From Vitrella brassicaformis (lineage: Eukaryota > Sar > Vitrellaceae): 47,977 bases of DNA. Within the stretch, counting starts at the first letter, position 1, and each line of letters starts with the position of its first letter. This document shows, piece after piece, positions 9,203 through 20,583 of this stretch. A model generated the notes under the pieces. The model saw only the letters and a program-made list of their open reading frames with translations, made no database searches and was not told where the DNA came from. The stretch covers positions 1-47,977 of the forward strand of contig CDMY01000499.1 in NCBI GenBank assembly GCA_001179505.1, written 5' to 3'. The position numbers were made by a program, and so were the translations under genes.

Positions 9203-11778
9203 TCAGTTGGTGCCATTGCCATTGCCATTGCCGTTGTTGTGGTTGTGGTTATGGTTGTGGTGGTTGTTGTTATTGCCGTTTCCATTCCCGTTTCTGCCGT
9301 TTCTCTTGCGTCTCCTAGCCCTTGCCAATGGGGAATCGGTATGGTTTGCCGAGGGCAGTGTGAGCGCCCCAGGGGGCGGCAGCTCGGGCACGCGCCAGTG
9401 CAGGAGGTCATAGTGGTCTGGGTGGGGGTACCCTGCACACAGACACACTCACACAGAAACATGCACACATGCATGAGCAGAGAGGGAGTGGTGGACTTGC
9501 CTGGCCCTTTCTTGAGTAGGCCCAGAGTGGCTGGGGAGCTGTATCGGTGCTCGAAGTATGGGTGCCGCCTCGGCCGCCCCTTGGTGTCCAATGGCAGCCG
9601 CAAACTGCCCTCTTGCGGAAGCTGAAAATACACGGACGCAGGAGAGATGGAGAGAAAGACACAAGCAGACAAGGAGCCAGTGTGTTGAGCTGGCGCTCCT
9701 TCCTCCATTCGACTAAGTTCTGACCTCGAGTTTTTCGAATGTGTGTCTTGCTTCCGTCCGGAAGACGATGACGTCACCGTACTCAACCGGGGGGATGCCT
9801 GCATTCCATCCCATCCCATCCCCCCCACACATGGCACCATGTGGTGGGCAGAGCTCAGGCAGGTCTAGTAGGTCTGGTCAGCTCACTCACCGAGCCCCTT
9901 CCGCGGCTTGGCGTCATTCTGCTCGAACCGGAACCTCTCGGGCGAGTCCTGCCTTGTGAGCACGGGACGCTCCTACAACACGCAGACACGCAAGGTAAAA
10001 GCTCTTGTCGGTGTCTCTGTCTTGGGGTGTGTGTGCGTGATCGGGGCTGGCTGATGCACTCACATATGGGTGTGGCGAGATACACGCGGCCACACCGCCG
10101 CTGGACAGCTCCCTGCACATATTGCAATCAACCGCATAAACAGCAGCGTAAGTGGGTGGATCTCTCTCTCTCTCTCTCTCCCTGTCTTTCTATCTGTCTG
10201 TCTGTCTGTCGCTCCTCCCGTCCATTGGCACACCGGTGCTGTATGACGGGCGCCATAGGTGGCCTGAGTGGCCTCCGCGGAGGCAGCTCACTCTCACCGC
10301 CCTCTTCGCCGCCCTCCTCGCCACCCTCAAACCCACCTGATTGATGGGTGGATAGATCATGCGCATGTCTCTCCTTTCTGGGGCATGGATTCTGTGCACC
10401 TGGGGTGTCTGCATACCTGATGCCGCTCGTCTGAGTTGGTACTCGGGGTCGAATCTGTGCATTGGTGAGAAGAGCTCCGAGGCGGACCGACGCATCTGGA
10501 GCACCCTTTGCTGCAGCCAGGGATGGATGGATGGATGGGCCCACAAATGATGAGATGATGTGCACAGGCGACCAGGTGTTGCATTATTGCCTACCATATC
10601 TGTGGAGACATTCTTCAGACTGGCAGTGCAAACAAACAAACAAACAAACAAAGGAACAAACAAAGGGGAGACACAGCCGATAAAGATCCATGTGTGTCTG
10701 TGTGGGGGTAGCTGTTCTTGCTCACTTCCCGCCGATGATGCCCTCGTGCTCCGTCTGAGACAGACCTGGGCAAACAACATCCGATCGTCTAGCCCTGTGC
10801 AATCGCGGAATGGATGATATCCTCCTACCTGATCCCTTTCGTCTGAGACCGTCGGTTGAGTCGAATCGATGAAAGGGAGACGACCCACGGGTAGGAATCA
10901 CCACCTTCGCCCCTACACGAAGGACGTCAACACACAAGCACACCAACACACACACAGAGAGCATTTCTTTCCCCATTCTTTCCTCTAGGCTATCTATGAC
11001 ACTCACTGGGGTCGTATGGCTTCCAAGGCGGCGGCTGTGAGACACTGGGCCTCACCCTCGCCTTGCCGGGAGTCCGCAGCCTTGCCCTCTCATTCTGCTG
11101 CCCATACGCACCCTTGTACACCACGGGCAGCTCTGCGTCGATCATTTTCTTGGGCTTGACCGATCCCATCATGAAGCGGGGGTCCTCCCATTGCTGGCCC
11201 CCTGCAATGGGGTAGAGGGGCGGCCGGTGGGGAGGGGCGAACTTGCGGCGGCCGCGGGGGTCTGCAGACTTGGACCGGAGCTTCACGCCCTTGGATGTCA
11301 CCTGGAGACACACACAGAAGAGGCAGAGGCAATATAGAAAATCTCTTTATCGGATTTGCAGGCTGCAGCTCACGGCATGCAGCCAGTGCCATCCCGAGTA
11401 CTGGCCCGGGTGGACAGCCGCCCCAGGCACATCCACCCGCCGCTTGCTCAGGAACCCATAGGTGACGAGCGTCGATGGCAGAGTCTGCACCTCGACACAC
11501 GGGCCCCTCTGCTTCCTAGTGAAGCCGTAGACGCCACGAGCTGCAGTCTCCTCTTTGGGTGCCGCAAAAGGCCCGCGTTGCTTGCTGGGAAATCCATAGA
11601 CAGCACGGGCAGGGGAGCGTGGCCGCGTGATGACCGGGTGGCCCACAGTGCAATCCTCGGGTGGGATCAGGTGCATCAGGTTGCCGGCTGACTTGCTCAG
11701 TTCCAGCACCCCATCCCCATCCATCCAGGGCACGAGGGGCTCACATGAGCCCGGCTTCACGTTGCTCTCCCACGCCAT
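9203..11778 (-). CDS. Unknown protein with YGF and SPxHRFD repeats, multi-exon
   Basis: The start is the ATG at 11778. Firm exons are 11778-11374, 11301-11007 and 10912-10829; a short exon near 10800-10772 is likely. Further exons are seen about 10513-10430, 9990-9890, 9780-9728, 9624-9507 and 9430-9203, but their exact joins are unsettled. Exon 1 has three copies of a motif: VYGFPSKQRGPF, VYGFTRKQRGPC and TYGFLSKRRVDV. Two later exons each end with a related motif (SPFHRFD...LRRKGSG and SPMHRFD...LRRAASG). The C-terminus is an Asn/His/Gly-rich low-complexity tail encoded by a purine/pyrimidine-skewed stretch at 9203-9290. There is no signal peptide or membrane segment. The basic, proline-rich, short-motif style resembles cytoskeletal or flagellar accessory proteins, but that is only a guess. 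Confidence 0.65.
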
Positions 11779-11856
11779 GACACACGTCGGTTAATTCGGG
11801 ACTCGCGAAGCCTGCTGAGAGTGGCACGCTCTTACCGTCCAAAGTATTTGTCCGTA
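11779..11856. promoter_or_regulatory. Compact bidirectional promoter with a shared 5' element
   Basis: Only 78 bases separate two divergent start codons, so control signals must be shared or overlap. Read toward the minus-strand gene, it contains GTAAGAGCGTGCCAC (11835-11821), a 13-base spacer and CGCGAGTCCCGAA (11807-11795). The same two blocks with a 12-base spacer precede the mosaic gene at 16674. Confidence 0.6.
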
Positions 11857-13500
11857 ATGGGTCGGGACGGTCCAAACCCGAGAAACCCTGCGACCTTCGG
11901 GGACGTAGGGTTAGGAGACGGGTTTGCTCTGACTTCCTCACGAGTGATGATGAAACTGCCTCGAGGTGATAGCGGCAGTGGCAGTTTGTACACCGGCAGT
12001 CCGTCCCGCTCCCTGTCGGCCATCCCCGTGGATCGTCCGAGTGCCGACAGTCCCCTTTCGCTGACACCTACCGGCTCAAGTCGTCGGATCACGGAAGACA
12101 CCCAGCGAGCGCCTCTTCCACCTTGCTTACCAACCCAAGCTGCCGATGACAGTGTGCTGGTTGAGATCCGCACTCTGCCTGAGGAATGGGGATCTTGGAC
12201 TATCGAGATCTGCGGTCCGATAAAACTGGTCAGTCACACAAGAAAACGATGAGATCTATGTCCTGCTTCGTTCTCCCTTTTGTTCTGTTCAGTGGCTAAG
12301 GGACACTCCCGTCAACTCCCTCATCGATATTGTCCTCGCGGGTGCGCTCAACTACGCTTATTGCGTCGTCACCGCGGATCTCATCGGCCCCGAAAGACTG
12401 GTTTATTGGTGGTTCGACATTGTCTGTCGATATCTCTGGTCGACATTCATCCTCACGTTGAAAATCGTGGGTCATTTCCAGCCTCCACGCAGCGTCCTTG
12501 AAATGGTGCTTGTCAATATCGCCTGCATCGTCGCAGTCGGACTGGGCAGCTTCGCTCTATACATTGCGCCAATCGGACGTAAGGAACAACACATTTATTT
12601 ACGGACAGGGACATGAGCCAATCTGGCATGCATCGGCTGGGTATACCTCTTGTGAATAGGTCTGTTCACGTTTCTGTGGTACATCGGGAACATTTGGTGC
12701 GGAGGATGCACCGTTTTCATCGTTTTTGTCCCAAGGTCATTCAAGGTCCCAACGAGTCCCCCTTCTCCTCGGGCCGACCGGTGTCGCCTTCCTCGTCCGC
12801 ATATCATTCAGCATATTCGCGCCAAAAAGTTCTCACCTCTTCGGTATGCAGACTCGATTGCGTATCAAAGACTCGCTCAGTCGTGCTCCTTCAAAGTCAG
12901 CGCCATCGCAGTGGTAAGCCACTCACGGACTTTCTTCGTTTATATCACCAGCGACTCTCTCTTTCTCTGCCTGTGTGCATTTTATGTCATCCTACTTGTC
13001 AGGAGAGATCAGTCAAACTCTTGCTGTTTTTCCTCGTGATGCTCGATTGGACTCCCGATCTTGCCGTCGGTGTTGACCTTGTCACTCGTGGGCTCCTCTG
13101 GCAATCCGTCATCATCTTCGTCCTCTCTCTCTGCGATTGCGTTGCGCTCAATGCCCACTGGCGTGCGCGGCCTCTGATGGAATTGTCCGTGACATTCCAT
13201 CTCATCACTTTCATCGTCTCGCTGGGAGAGATACCTATCGCCATCATCACCTTTATGTCCATGCCGGTGGATCAGTCGGACCTCAGTACACTCGTCCTGT
13301 ACGTCCTTTCAATCGTCTTCACCTGTCTGATGGTCTGCTTCAAAGGAGGGATGCTGTTCGCCCAAGTAAGGAGAGAGCGACTGAGAGAGAAACGGACGAC
13401 GAGCAGCATCACGAGGACCACCACGAGCACCACCACGAGAACCACCACGAGGGAGTACTGCTTGCGTCCAGTCTCGCACCAAGTCACACAAGATAGGTGA
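11857..13500 (+). CDS. Multi-pass membrane protein of unknown function, four exons
   Basis: Exons are 11857-12228, 12293-12578, 12660-12913 and 13003-13500; all joins keep frame, giving 469 residues. The first 120 residues are soluble and Ser/Pro-rich. Exons 2 to 4 then encode at least seven hydrophobic segments (for example MVLVNIACIVAVGLGSFALY and LVLYVLSIVFTCLMVCF). A cytoplasmic-type loop rich in basic residues lies in exon 3 (VPTSPPSPRADRCRLPRPH). I do not recognise the family. The C-terminus is uncertain: reading straight through gives a Thr/Arg-rich tail. Using the GTAAGG inside the last exon as donor with a CAG about 40 bases on gives a His/Glu-rich tail instead. It shares its promoter with the divergent minus-strand gene. 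Confidence 0.75.
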
Positions 13501-13627
13501 ATCGCGCGGTCTGGGGAGTTGGGTTGGGGTGGTTTTGTGAGGTTCGATCCACTGGGTGGAATGGGGGTGTATTTCATTCGATGCTCTCTGCACACGTGAG
13601 GTGTGTGGTGTGCTGGGGGGGGGGGGG
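13501..13627. other. 3' flank running into a poly-G tract
   Basis: GT-rich sequence ending in a run of G directly before the assembly gap. Confidence 0.4.
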
Positions 13628-13927
13628 NNNNNNNNNNNNNNNNNNNNNNNNNNNNNNNNNNNNNNNNNNNNNNNNNNNNNNNNNNNNNNNNNNNNNNNNN
13701 NNNNNNNNNNNNNNNNNNNNNNNNNNNNNNNNNNNNNNNNNNNNNNNNNNNNNNNNNNNNNNNNNNNNNNNNNNNNNNNNNNNNNNNNNNNNNNNNNNNN
13801 NNNNNNNNNNNNNNNNNNNNNNNNNNNNNNNNNNNNNNNNNNNNNNNNNNNNNNNNNNNNNNNNNNNNNNNNNNNNNNNNNNNNNNNNNNNNNNNNNNNN
13901 NNNNNNNNNNNNNNNNNNNNNNNNNNN
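13628..13927. other. Assembly gap of 300 N
   Basis: Exactly 300 unknown bases, flanked on both sides by runs of G. The length is probably a scaffolding estimate. The poly-G flanks suggest sequencing stopped in a homopolymer. Confidence 0.98.
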
Positions 13928-14997
13928 GGGGGGGGGGGGGAAGAGGGAGTGGGATGATTGCAGGTTTTATTGATTTCATCGGTGCTTTATCTTCGCGTTC
14001 AAGGCAGGATTTGTACCTGTCTGGCGGTGGATTACGTGGAGTGACTACTGTGTGACGTGTGGTGGGTGGCCTTCATGTGTTCGTGTCTTTTGTGCATGGT
14101 GTCGATGATCAAGCTCACGAATCCATATGCCATACGTACACATAATGCATGTGTATGTGTATGTGTATGTGCGTTTCGTAGTTTATGTCGCGTCTGACAG
14201 AATGCCTTTACGACAGTCAGCCCATCGCCCCAGCTAGCATGGCAATGCAATGGATTATTCTGTGTTTTCATGTTGGTGCATACCATGCGGCGTAGGTAGA
14301 TTGGTGGGTGGCTGGGTGTATTGTTGGTCGATAGATTAGTCGACTAGTCAGCGCTGGTCTCGGTCGTGTACAGTGGATTCGTGTAATTCATGATCACGAC
14401 AAGGCAAGGTCTGTGCGAAAAGGTGGATCGGCCGGAGAAGGCAGCCGATCAGACAGACATCTCGCCACTCAAAAAGACATCTTTCCATTGCAAAAAGCCA
14501 TATGCTCCATCAAAAAGCCATCTTTCTGTACAAAAGACAGCTCGCTGAGGCAGAAATACATCTTTCCGGCGGACGTGACAGCACGCTGATCAATGCACCC
14601 ACTCACACGCACACACAGACAGGCATTGAAACGTCAACTGGCCACGGAGGGTCTCTGAAAGCCGTCCATTCACATCATCCATGGCCAACCAACACATGCA
14701 CACCACGCTCATTCACACACGCACAGACAGTCACTCAGACAGTCACACATGCAAGCCGCAACCTTCGTCCCACCCAGGAAGGTCATCCAAAGAGCCGGGG
14801 CAGTCAAATAGTGTCTCTCTGTCCATTCCTTGCGTTGTCTCTATATATACTCGTGCAGTGTGTGGTTTGTCTATTTGTGTGCGCGAGGATTGGATCGCAA
14901 ACAGTCACGCGCATTGCAATGCCCGGACTTTTACGTGCGTGCCTGTCTGTCTGTCTGTCTGTCTGTCGGTGTGTCGGTTGGTTGATTGATGGCTTAC
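13928..14997. other. Intergenic region with simple repeats
   Basis: No supported gene. It contains (GTGTAT)n at about 14150-14170, a run of imperfect AAAAAG.CATCTTTCC words at about 14474-14567, and (CTGT)n at about 14942-14966. Confidence 0.4.
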
Positions 14998-15136
14998 GTT
15001 AGATGGTGCAGCATCTGTGTCCGCGGGAACATACAGAGGGGGCCCAGCAGCTGACGGACACGAAGAGAGGAGGGGGACTCCTCGGAGGCCGTCGTGTGCT
15101 CTGCACTGGTCGACTCGGAGTGGCCGGCGCTGTTAT
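14998..15136 (-). CDS. Candidate isolated exon, Ser/Thr-rich
   Basis: A 139-base open segment lies between a good acceptor (TGTGTTCAG) and donor (GTAAGCC) on the minus strand. In one frame it encodes an acidic Ser/Thr/Glu-rich peptide (HTTASEESPSSLRVRQLLG). It lies downstream of the LysM/anchor gene on the same strand and could be part of a cytoplasmic tail joined through the GTAACT after 15503, but I could not find a continuous frame. Confidence 0.3.
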
Positions 15137-15326
15137 CTGAACACACAGACACGCAGACAGACAGACAGACAGACAGCGACGTATACATAGGAAGACAGGG
15201 AGTCGACCAGCACTGCCCCAACACGTCACGGTGTCGTTGCAGTCGACCCCTTCACAGCAGCTGCAGCTGACTGTGCGACACTACATATGCATTGCCTGGT
15301 CCCATGATAAGGAAGAAGGGGAGAAG

Positions 15327-15368
15327 GAAGTCGGACAGACTTCCTTTGAAGTCGGACAGACTTCCTTT
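15327..15368 (+). repeat. Perfect 21-bp tandem duplication
   Basis: Two adjacent identical units beginning GAAGTCGGACAGACTTCC. Each unit contains the inverted repeat GGAAGTC...GACTTCC. Confidence 0.9.
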
Positions 15369-15497
15369 GTATGAGTGTTGTGTCATTCATTATCAGAGTC
15401 TTGTACGAGGTACAGCAAACACATGGTCAGGCATGGTCCGTACGTCGTGGCCTCTGGCGATGCGGCGCTTGTAAACTGGCGGCGGGATCGCTGCAAG

Positions 15498-15950
15498 TTA
15501 CCACTGCCATGCGCCCACTATCATGCCGATCACAGTAAAAATGCCGATCACGATGCTGAGGATGGTATCAAAACATTCTGGCTTGGCGTACGTGAACCAC
15601 CCACATTCGTCGTCGTCCTCTTCCTCCCCAACATCTGCAGACACAAACGCAGACAGGCAGACAGACAGACAGGCAGGCAGACACACACACACAGGTGAAG
15701 ACTTTCTTCCCCCCTCATACATGCTGTCTACGTTCCTGTCTGACAGACGCACCTGCTGGGCCAGCTGATGCGGCCCGCACGCACACTCTGGAGCCGATCG
15801 GCAGGGCATCGCAGTCGATGGATGGATTGAGCCGGGGAAATTCTTTGGGTCCCAATGCCTGTGACTGCCTGTGACAGTCAAGTAGATGTCGAAGCAAGTG
15901 TCGCCACTCCGGACCACCACAACTCCCCACAAGGCACTTCTGCTGACGTG
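15498..15950 (-). pseudogene. LysM-anchor surface protein fragment, mosaic-family relative
   Basis: Two exons are visible. The upstream one (about 15950-15753) encodes a LysM-like domain, with SGDTCFDIY at its start and LNPSIDCDALPIGSRVCV at its end. LysM binds N-acetylglucosamine polymers such as chitin or peptidoglycan. The halves are in different frames, and a perfect 10-bp duplication (GTCACAGGCA twice, about 15864-15883) lies at the break, so the domain looks damaged. The second exon (15634-15498) joins in frame to the downstream LysM half. It encodes DDDECGWFTYAKPECFDTIL and one membrane helix, ending AWQW-stop. That anchor is shared with the proteins at 16674-20486 and 24584-31093. A GTAACT overlapping the stop could be a donor to a lost or unseen tail. 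No start codon or signal peptide is convincing. Confidence 0.55.
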
Positions 15951-16631
15951 GGAAGAGGACAAAAATTAATCACCACGCCGAGGCAGAGGACCAGCAGAGA
16001 CACGTGCGACACAGGGAGTCCGGGGAATGGGTGAGTGAGCGAACCAATGGGATGGACACAAAGGGCCGGGCAAACAGCTGGCAGGAGGGAGGGAATCAAC
16101 CAACTCGGAGCGATCAAAGGAGACGGAGGGGCAGCTGTTTCGATGGCCTGATGGACGAGGATTACTTTGGGATTGTAGCCCGTCGCTGTCTTCGGGCGGA
16201 GAGCTGTCTTCGCGGGAGGCCGCGGGAGTGATTCGAGCAATCAGAGAGAGAGAGCAGGTCTCGCGCCGGCGCAACTCAGAGGGAGGGGAGATGGAGGATT
16301 GCTTCTCGTGTGTAAATCAAACTCCCTCTTGAATTCCGCCTTCGGTGGAAGGCAGGTAGATGCTGCCTAGGTATACAATTCTGCAAGCAAGAGCAAGTAT
16401 CGGGGAGGCCCATTGAGTGGTGGTCTCACGTGGGGGCCTGCCCCCAGTCGACAGTCTACTCAACCGCCATCGTGATGAAATTTTCCTCCTCCGTCGGGCT
16501 GGCGGGACTCGCTACGCTTTCGCCGTTCCCCGAAATGCATGCAAAGCCCCCAAGCTCGCATGCAAGCCCCCGCAAGGAAACCGAAGGAAGTGCTAGTTTG
16601 GCCCCAATTACGGAAACGAACACTTTGTTTC
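15951..16631. other. Intergenic between divergent family members
   Basis: A hydrophobic open stretch lies on the minus strand at about 15950-16020 (HVSLLVLCLGVVINF) that could be a decayed signal peptide of the LysM gene, but it has no ATG. Nothing else is recognised. Confidence 0.35.
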
Positions 16632-16673
16632 GTAAGAGCGTGCCACGCTCGTGAAACTCGCGAGTCCCGAAAG
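16632..16673 (+). promoter_or_regulatory. Conserved bipartite 5' element upstream of the mosaic gene
   Basis: GTAAGAGCGTGCCAC (16632-16646), 12 bases, then CGCGAGTCCCGAA (16659-16671), directly before the ATG at 16674. The same blocks in the same orientation precede the minus-strand gene starting at 11778. It could be a core promoter or 5' UTR element. Confidence 0.55.
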
Positions 16674-19600
16674 ATGATAGCTGTCCTTCTGCTGGCTCTG
16701 CTCGGCAGAGCCTCTGGGCAATGTAAGTGGCGGCCGAGACAATGGCAATTCTTTTTTCACAGCGTTTGTGTGACTGTGTGCTCACGTGTGCTCTCACCTG
16801 CTTTATCTCAGCGACAAATGAGGCGGGCTTCAGGGCGCTGTTCGGCACGTCAGCCTTCGTCGCACCGACATGCTCGTCCGCAACGACAGTGTCTAGCTCG
16901 GCTGACTCAGGATCTGGCTCTCTCAGAGAGGCGCTTGGCATGCTGGAAGCGGAACAGCCCGAGACGGAGACTACCATTCGCTGCATCCGCATCGATGGGA
17001 GTATTAGCGAAATCACTGTACTTAGCCCTCTCACATTCAGCGGCTCCAACGTCTACGTCTTCCCTCAAAACCTGGACGATGCCAGCACTTTTCCAGTGCT
17101 CAAGCCCGCCAAGCGAGATATAGAGGTGCTGAATGTGGATTCTGCCACGGGGCTCACTCTCGCCGGTCTGCGCTTCACCAATACCGGATCTGACCCCTTG
17201 CAGAGTAGCGACCAAGCAGCAACATGCGTTCGTGTTCATCATTCTCAGGACCGGGCCCCGATGAGCGTTGCCTTCTACCGAGTATCCGTTCAAGAGTACA
17301 CGATCGTTGCCTTTCGGACAAAATACCATGCCGCCGTGACTATTGGACAGGGCGAGCGGGATAAACAATACGATGGCTTGGTTTTCTTTACGGAGTCCGC
17401 CATTCACGGCAACACCGGGACTACTTTGGAATGCAAGGCCCAGACTATAACAATGGCATGAGCGTAAGCCTCCGATACAGCCTCGTTTCCGGCAATCTTC
17501 TACACTACAATGAGTATTGGTCGGGTTATACCCCTTATTATAACGTGAAGACATATTACTGTTCGCATCTCTTGATCCACGCGAGTACCTTCGAAAACAA
17601 TGTGGCCGTTGATGAGTCCCAGGCGAATGGCATCTTTTTTACGCCAGCCTTGACAGTCACCCAGTCCCTTTTCCGTAACAACCAGGCGCCTGCCTTTATC
17701 TTTTATCTAAATGGCGGCACAACCATTGAAGCAAGCAGCTTTATCAACAACAAGCCGAGCTCTTTGAGGGGCAGCTATACGGGGATACTACATGCCCACG
17801 GCCCAGCCATCACAATTTCGGAATGCCTATTCCATGGAAATCAGCCTGGTGTCGGCGAACTCTTGCAATCCAGCAACACACCATTCGAAGAAGGGACGGA
17901 TATTATCATCAGAAGGTCGACGTTTCGTCAGAATCGACCTCAAGACGCCGATGATGCCGATGAAGCAAGCGAGCGACATGTCCTCGCTTTTGATACCTAC
18001 CGCCACGCCGAGGTCGTTGGCAATTGTTTCATCGAAAACGAGATGACCATAACAATTCATGCGACCGATCGAAAAGAAGACCGCCTTCCTACCGAGACCG
18101 TTACAATCACCGGCAATGGTTTCATCAAGAGAACGGGTGGCAGCAGTGATGTCTTGTACAAGTTCGAGAACCCAAACGAGTATCATGAGGGCATAACAGT
18201 TAGAGACAACACGCAACGATGCGCCGACGTATGTGGCAATGGGCTGGTGATGCCCGGCATTGAGGAGTGTGATGATGTCGGGACACCTACCAGCACTGCG
18301 ACACCAGCAAGCGGCGATGGCTGCAGTGCGTCATGCACGATTGAAGAGGGATGGGAGTGTAACAATCAGAAAACATATGGTTACGAAGGAGAAGGGCCTT
18401 CTGTCTGTACAGGTTGGTGGAGACAAGAAGGCAGAGACAGAATGTTTTCTTACTCGTACGCATTGTTGCGTGATTTTTGCAGCTCGGCCGATGATCCCCA
18501 CCCTCAGTACTGAAACCCTCAGCATTCGCATATTGCCTTTCGCAGTGAGCATCGCGCTCTCCGAGCCAGCCAAGTCCGGATCCTTTGAGGCCGCCGACAT
18601 CATCCTTTCTGGTGCTGCTGAGGCATCCATTACTTCTCTGCAAACCGTCTCCAACCAGCGCTTCACAGCCAATGTGCAGCCTACAAGCGGTGGCACTCTG
18701 AGCATTCAGCTGACCGCTGGCAAAGTGGAGATGCACAATGCGGCGGGCTACTTCAACCAAGATTCCAACGTTTTGACCGTCACCATCGGTGAGTACGTGG
18801 ACAGGCAATACACTGAATACGTACTGTTGTGACCTTTCAGATGCATTCAGACCGACACCCGTCTTGGCCGCAACGACAGCTTCTCCTGATGGCATTGTGA
18901 AGAGCGAGTCCCCCTTTAGTGTGACAGTGACATTCGATGAGCCAATACGGGCTTCGACACTGATTTTGAGTGACTTTGCCACTACAAACGCTTCTGTTGT
19001 CAGCGTCAGCGAGCTGGGGGCTTCTGGCGACACTTTCAGTATTGGTGTAGCGCCAGATGCAGACGGCGGGATAAACGTGCAGCTTCCGGAAGCCATGACT
19101 GAGGACCTTGTAGGCAATCCGAATATGGCTTCAAACATCTTAACAGTCATTTACGGTGAACAGAGAAACACTACCTCCTTTCAGAGAAACACTACCTCCT
19201 TTTCTTCTCTATGTATGTCTGTGCTTCATTTCTAGAGACGCCGCCAACAACAATACCGCCAACGCAAGGCGCCGGACCGCCGGGTTCGTCTTGCTATCGG
19301 CTGGCATCAGACTGTTTTTGTATGTGTCCTCAGACTCCGGTGGAGGTGATGGGCCACCAGACGGCGGGAATGGTGGCCCTGGTAGTGGTGACTCTGGTAA
19401 CGGTGACCCTGGTAATGGTGGCCCTGGTAATGGCGGCCCTGGTGACTGTTATTGCCCTAATTGCCCTGATCCTCCTCCTTGCGTCTGCGAAGACGCTTTG
19501 GATAACATGTTTCCTCCCTCGCAAGAGGCAGACATTTCGTCTGGAGGAGCCGAGGGCGATCCGGCGGAAGGCTGCAGTACGAGACTTGGCACCGGTGGTC

Positions 19601-20486
19601 AGCATGGGTTGCAGGAGTTCATGGGCATGAATTTTCTTTCTGTGTGTAAGTCTCGCATATGAATTCGGAGTGTGTTTCTCATGCATGCAGGCTTCCGTAT
19701 TACGCATGCAAGGACTCACAGCACATGAAGACCATCAGTCTATCCGAGACCACTTTTGTCACCGTCCTCGAGGGCTCGACCAATGACGATACGCTCAGAG
19801 GCAACTCGAAAGACAACACTCTGATCGGAGGAGACGGCGACGACAGCCTGGCTGGGCGCGGAGGGCGTGACCAACTGATTGGTGGCCGAGGATCTGACAC
19901 ATTCGTCATCACGGATGAGCCGTGCGACGTAACGATCCTTGACTTCGAGACCGGCGCATCCCACGACCAGCTGAACCTCCGCATCTTTCCTTCCATCACA
20001 AGTATGGAGGCCCTCGAGCAGCGGATGACGAGCGGCAGCGTGATCATCGACATCGATGACATGCACAGGGTGACGATAGCGAACCTCATTCAAGAAGAGG
20101 TCTTCGATCCCAGATACTTTCTCCTCAGCGAGGGAGCGGACGAGGCAAGAGACAAAGGCGACGACGAGTGCGGCTGGTTCGCCTACAGCCGGCCCGAGTG
20201 CGTTGACACCATTCTGTCCATCGTGCTTGGAATCGTCGGTGTTGCCGGCCTAGGGGTTGGCGTGTGGCAATTCGCACACAACTTCTTGAAGCGCGGCCAG
20301 AAGCCGACAGAAGAGAAGCCGACCGAGAACGAAGAGGGGATGGATCACCGAAAGCGATCCATATCCGACACTCGAGACAGCCGCAAAAAAAGCTACCTCC
20401 AGAGCAAATCCGAGCGGCGAGTGTCGGGTAGCAATCAGGAGGAAAAGCAATCAGGCGATGAGGTCGCTGCTGTCAATCGCGTCTGA
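16674..20486 (+). CDS. Mosaic surface protein: beta-helix, DUF4215, Big, RTX, membrane anchor
   Basis: Exons are 16674-16722, 16812-18412, 18483-18788, 18841-19155, 19236-19283, 19334-19643 and 19691-20486, about 1140 residues. A signal peptide (MIAVLLLALLGRASG) leads into a long right-handed beta-helix-like region with many short hydrophobic/Asn repeats. A DUF4215-type cysteine repeat follows (CGNGLVMPGIEECDD...GDGCSASC...GWEC, about 18223-18360). Next come two bacterial Ig-like (Big) domains (exons 3 and 4, ending GNPNMASNILTV) and a Gly/Pro linker (NGGPGNGGPG). RTX-type calcium repeats are at about 19780-19900 (GGDGDDSLAGRGG, GGRGSD), then the anchor DDECGWFAYSRPEC.DTILSI with one membrane helix and a basic tail (KRSISDTRDSR). 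It is probably a cell-surface adhesin or matrix protein. Exon 2 needs one extra base near 17432-17459 to stay in frame: mutation, allele or read error. Confidence 0.75.
19161..19202 (+). repeat. Perfect 21-bp tandem duplication inside an intron
   Basis: Two identical units beginning CAGAGAAACACTACCTCC lie just inside intron 4 of the mosaic gene. Confidence 0.9.
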
Positions 20487-20583
20487 GCTTTGCTTTTGCA
20501 AAGTCCGAATATTGGATCTTTCTTTTCTGTCTTATTTATGCAGTCGGTCATCAGACGATTTTTTTAATGCATGTCGGTCATCA
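20487..20583. other. 3' flank of the mosaic gene
   Basis: Contains GTCGGTCATCAGAC at about 20544; the same word occurs again at 20575 just before the hairpin. Confidence 0.4.

Noticed and set aside
9164-9625. Plus-strand ORF with long Val and Ala runs
   Set aside because: It is the antisense shadow of the Asn/His-rich C-terminal exon of the minus-strand gene.
14502-15002. ORF of 166 codons on the plus strand
   Set aside because: It consists mostly of CACA/CTGT tracts, has no domain, and runs across an exon-like segment on the other strand.
14150-15180. CRISPR-like array from repeated short words
   Set aside because: These are simple-sequence repeats and degenerate words without equal spacers, in a eukaryotic context.
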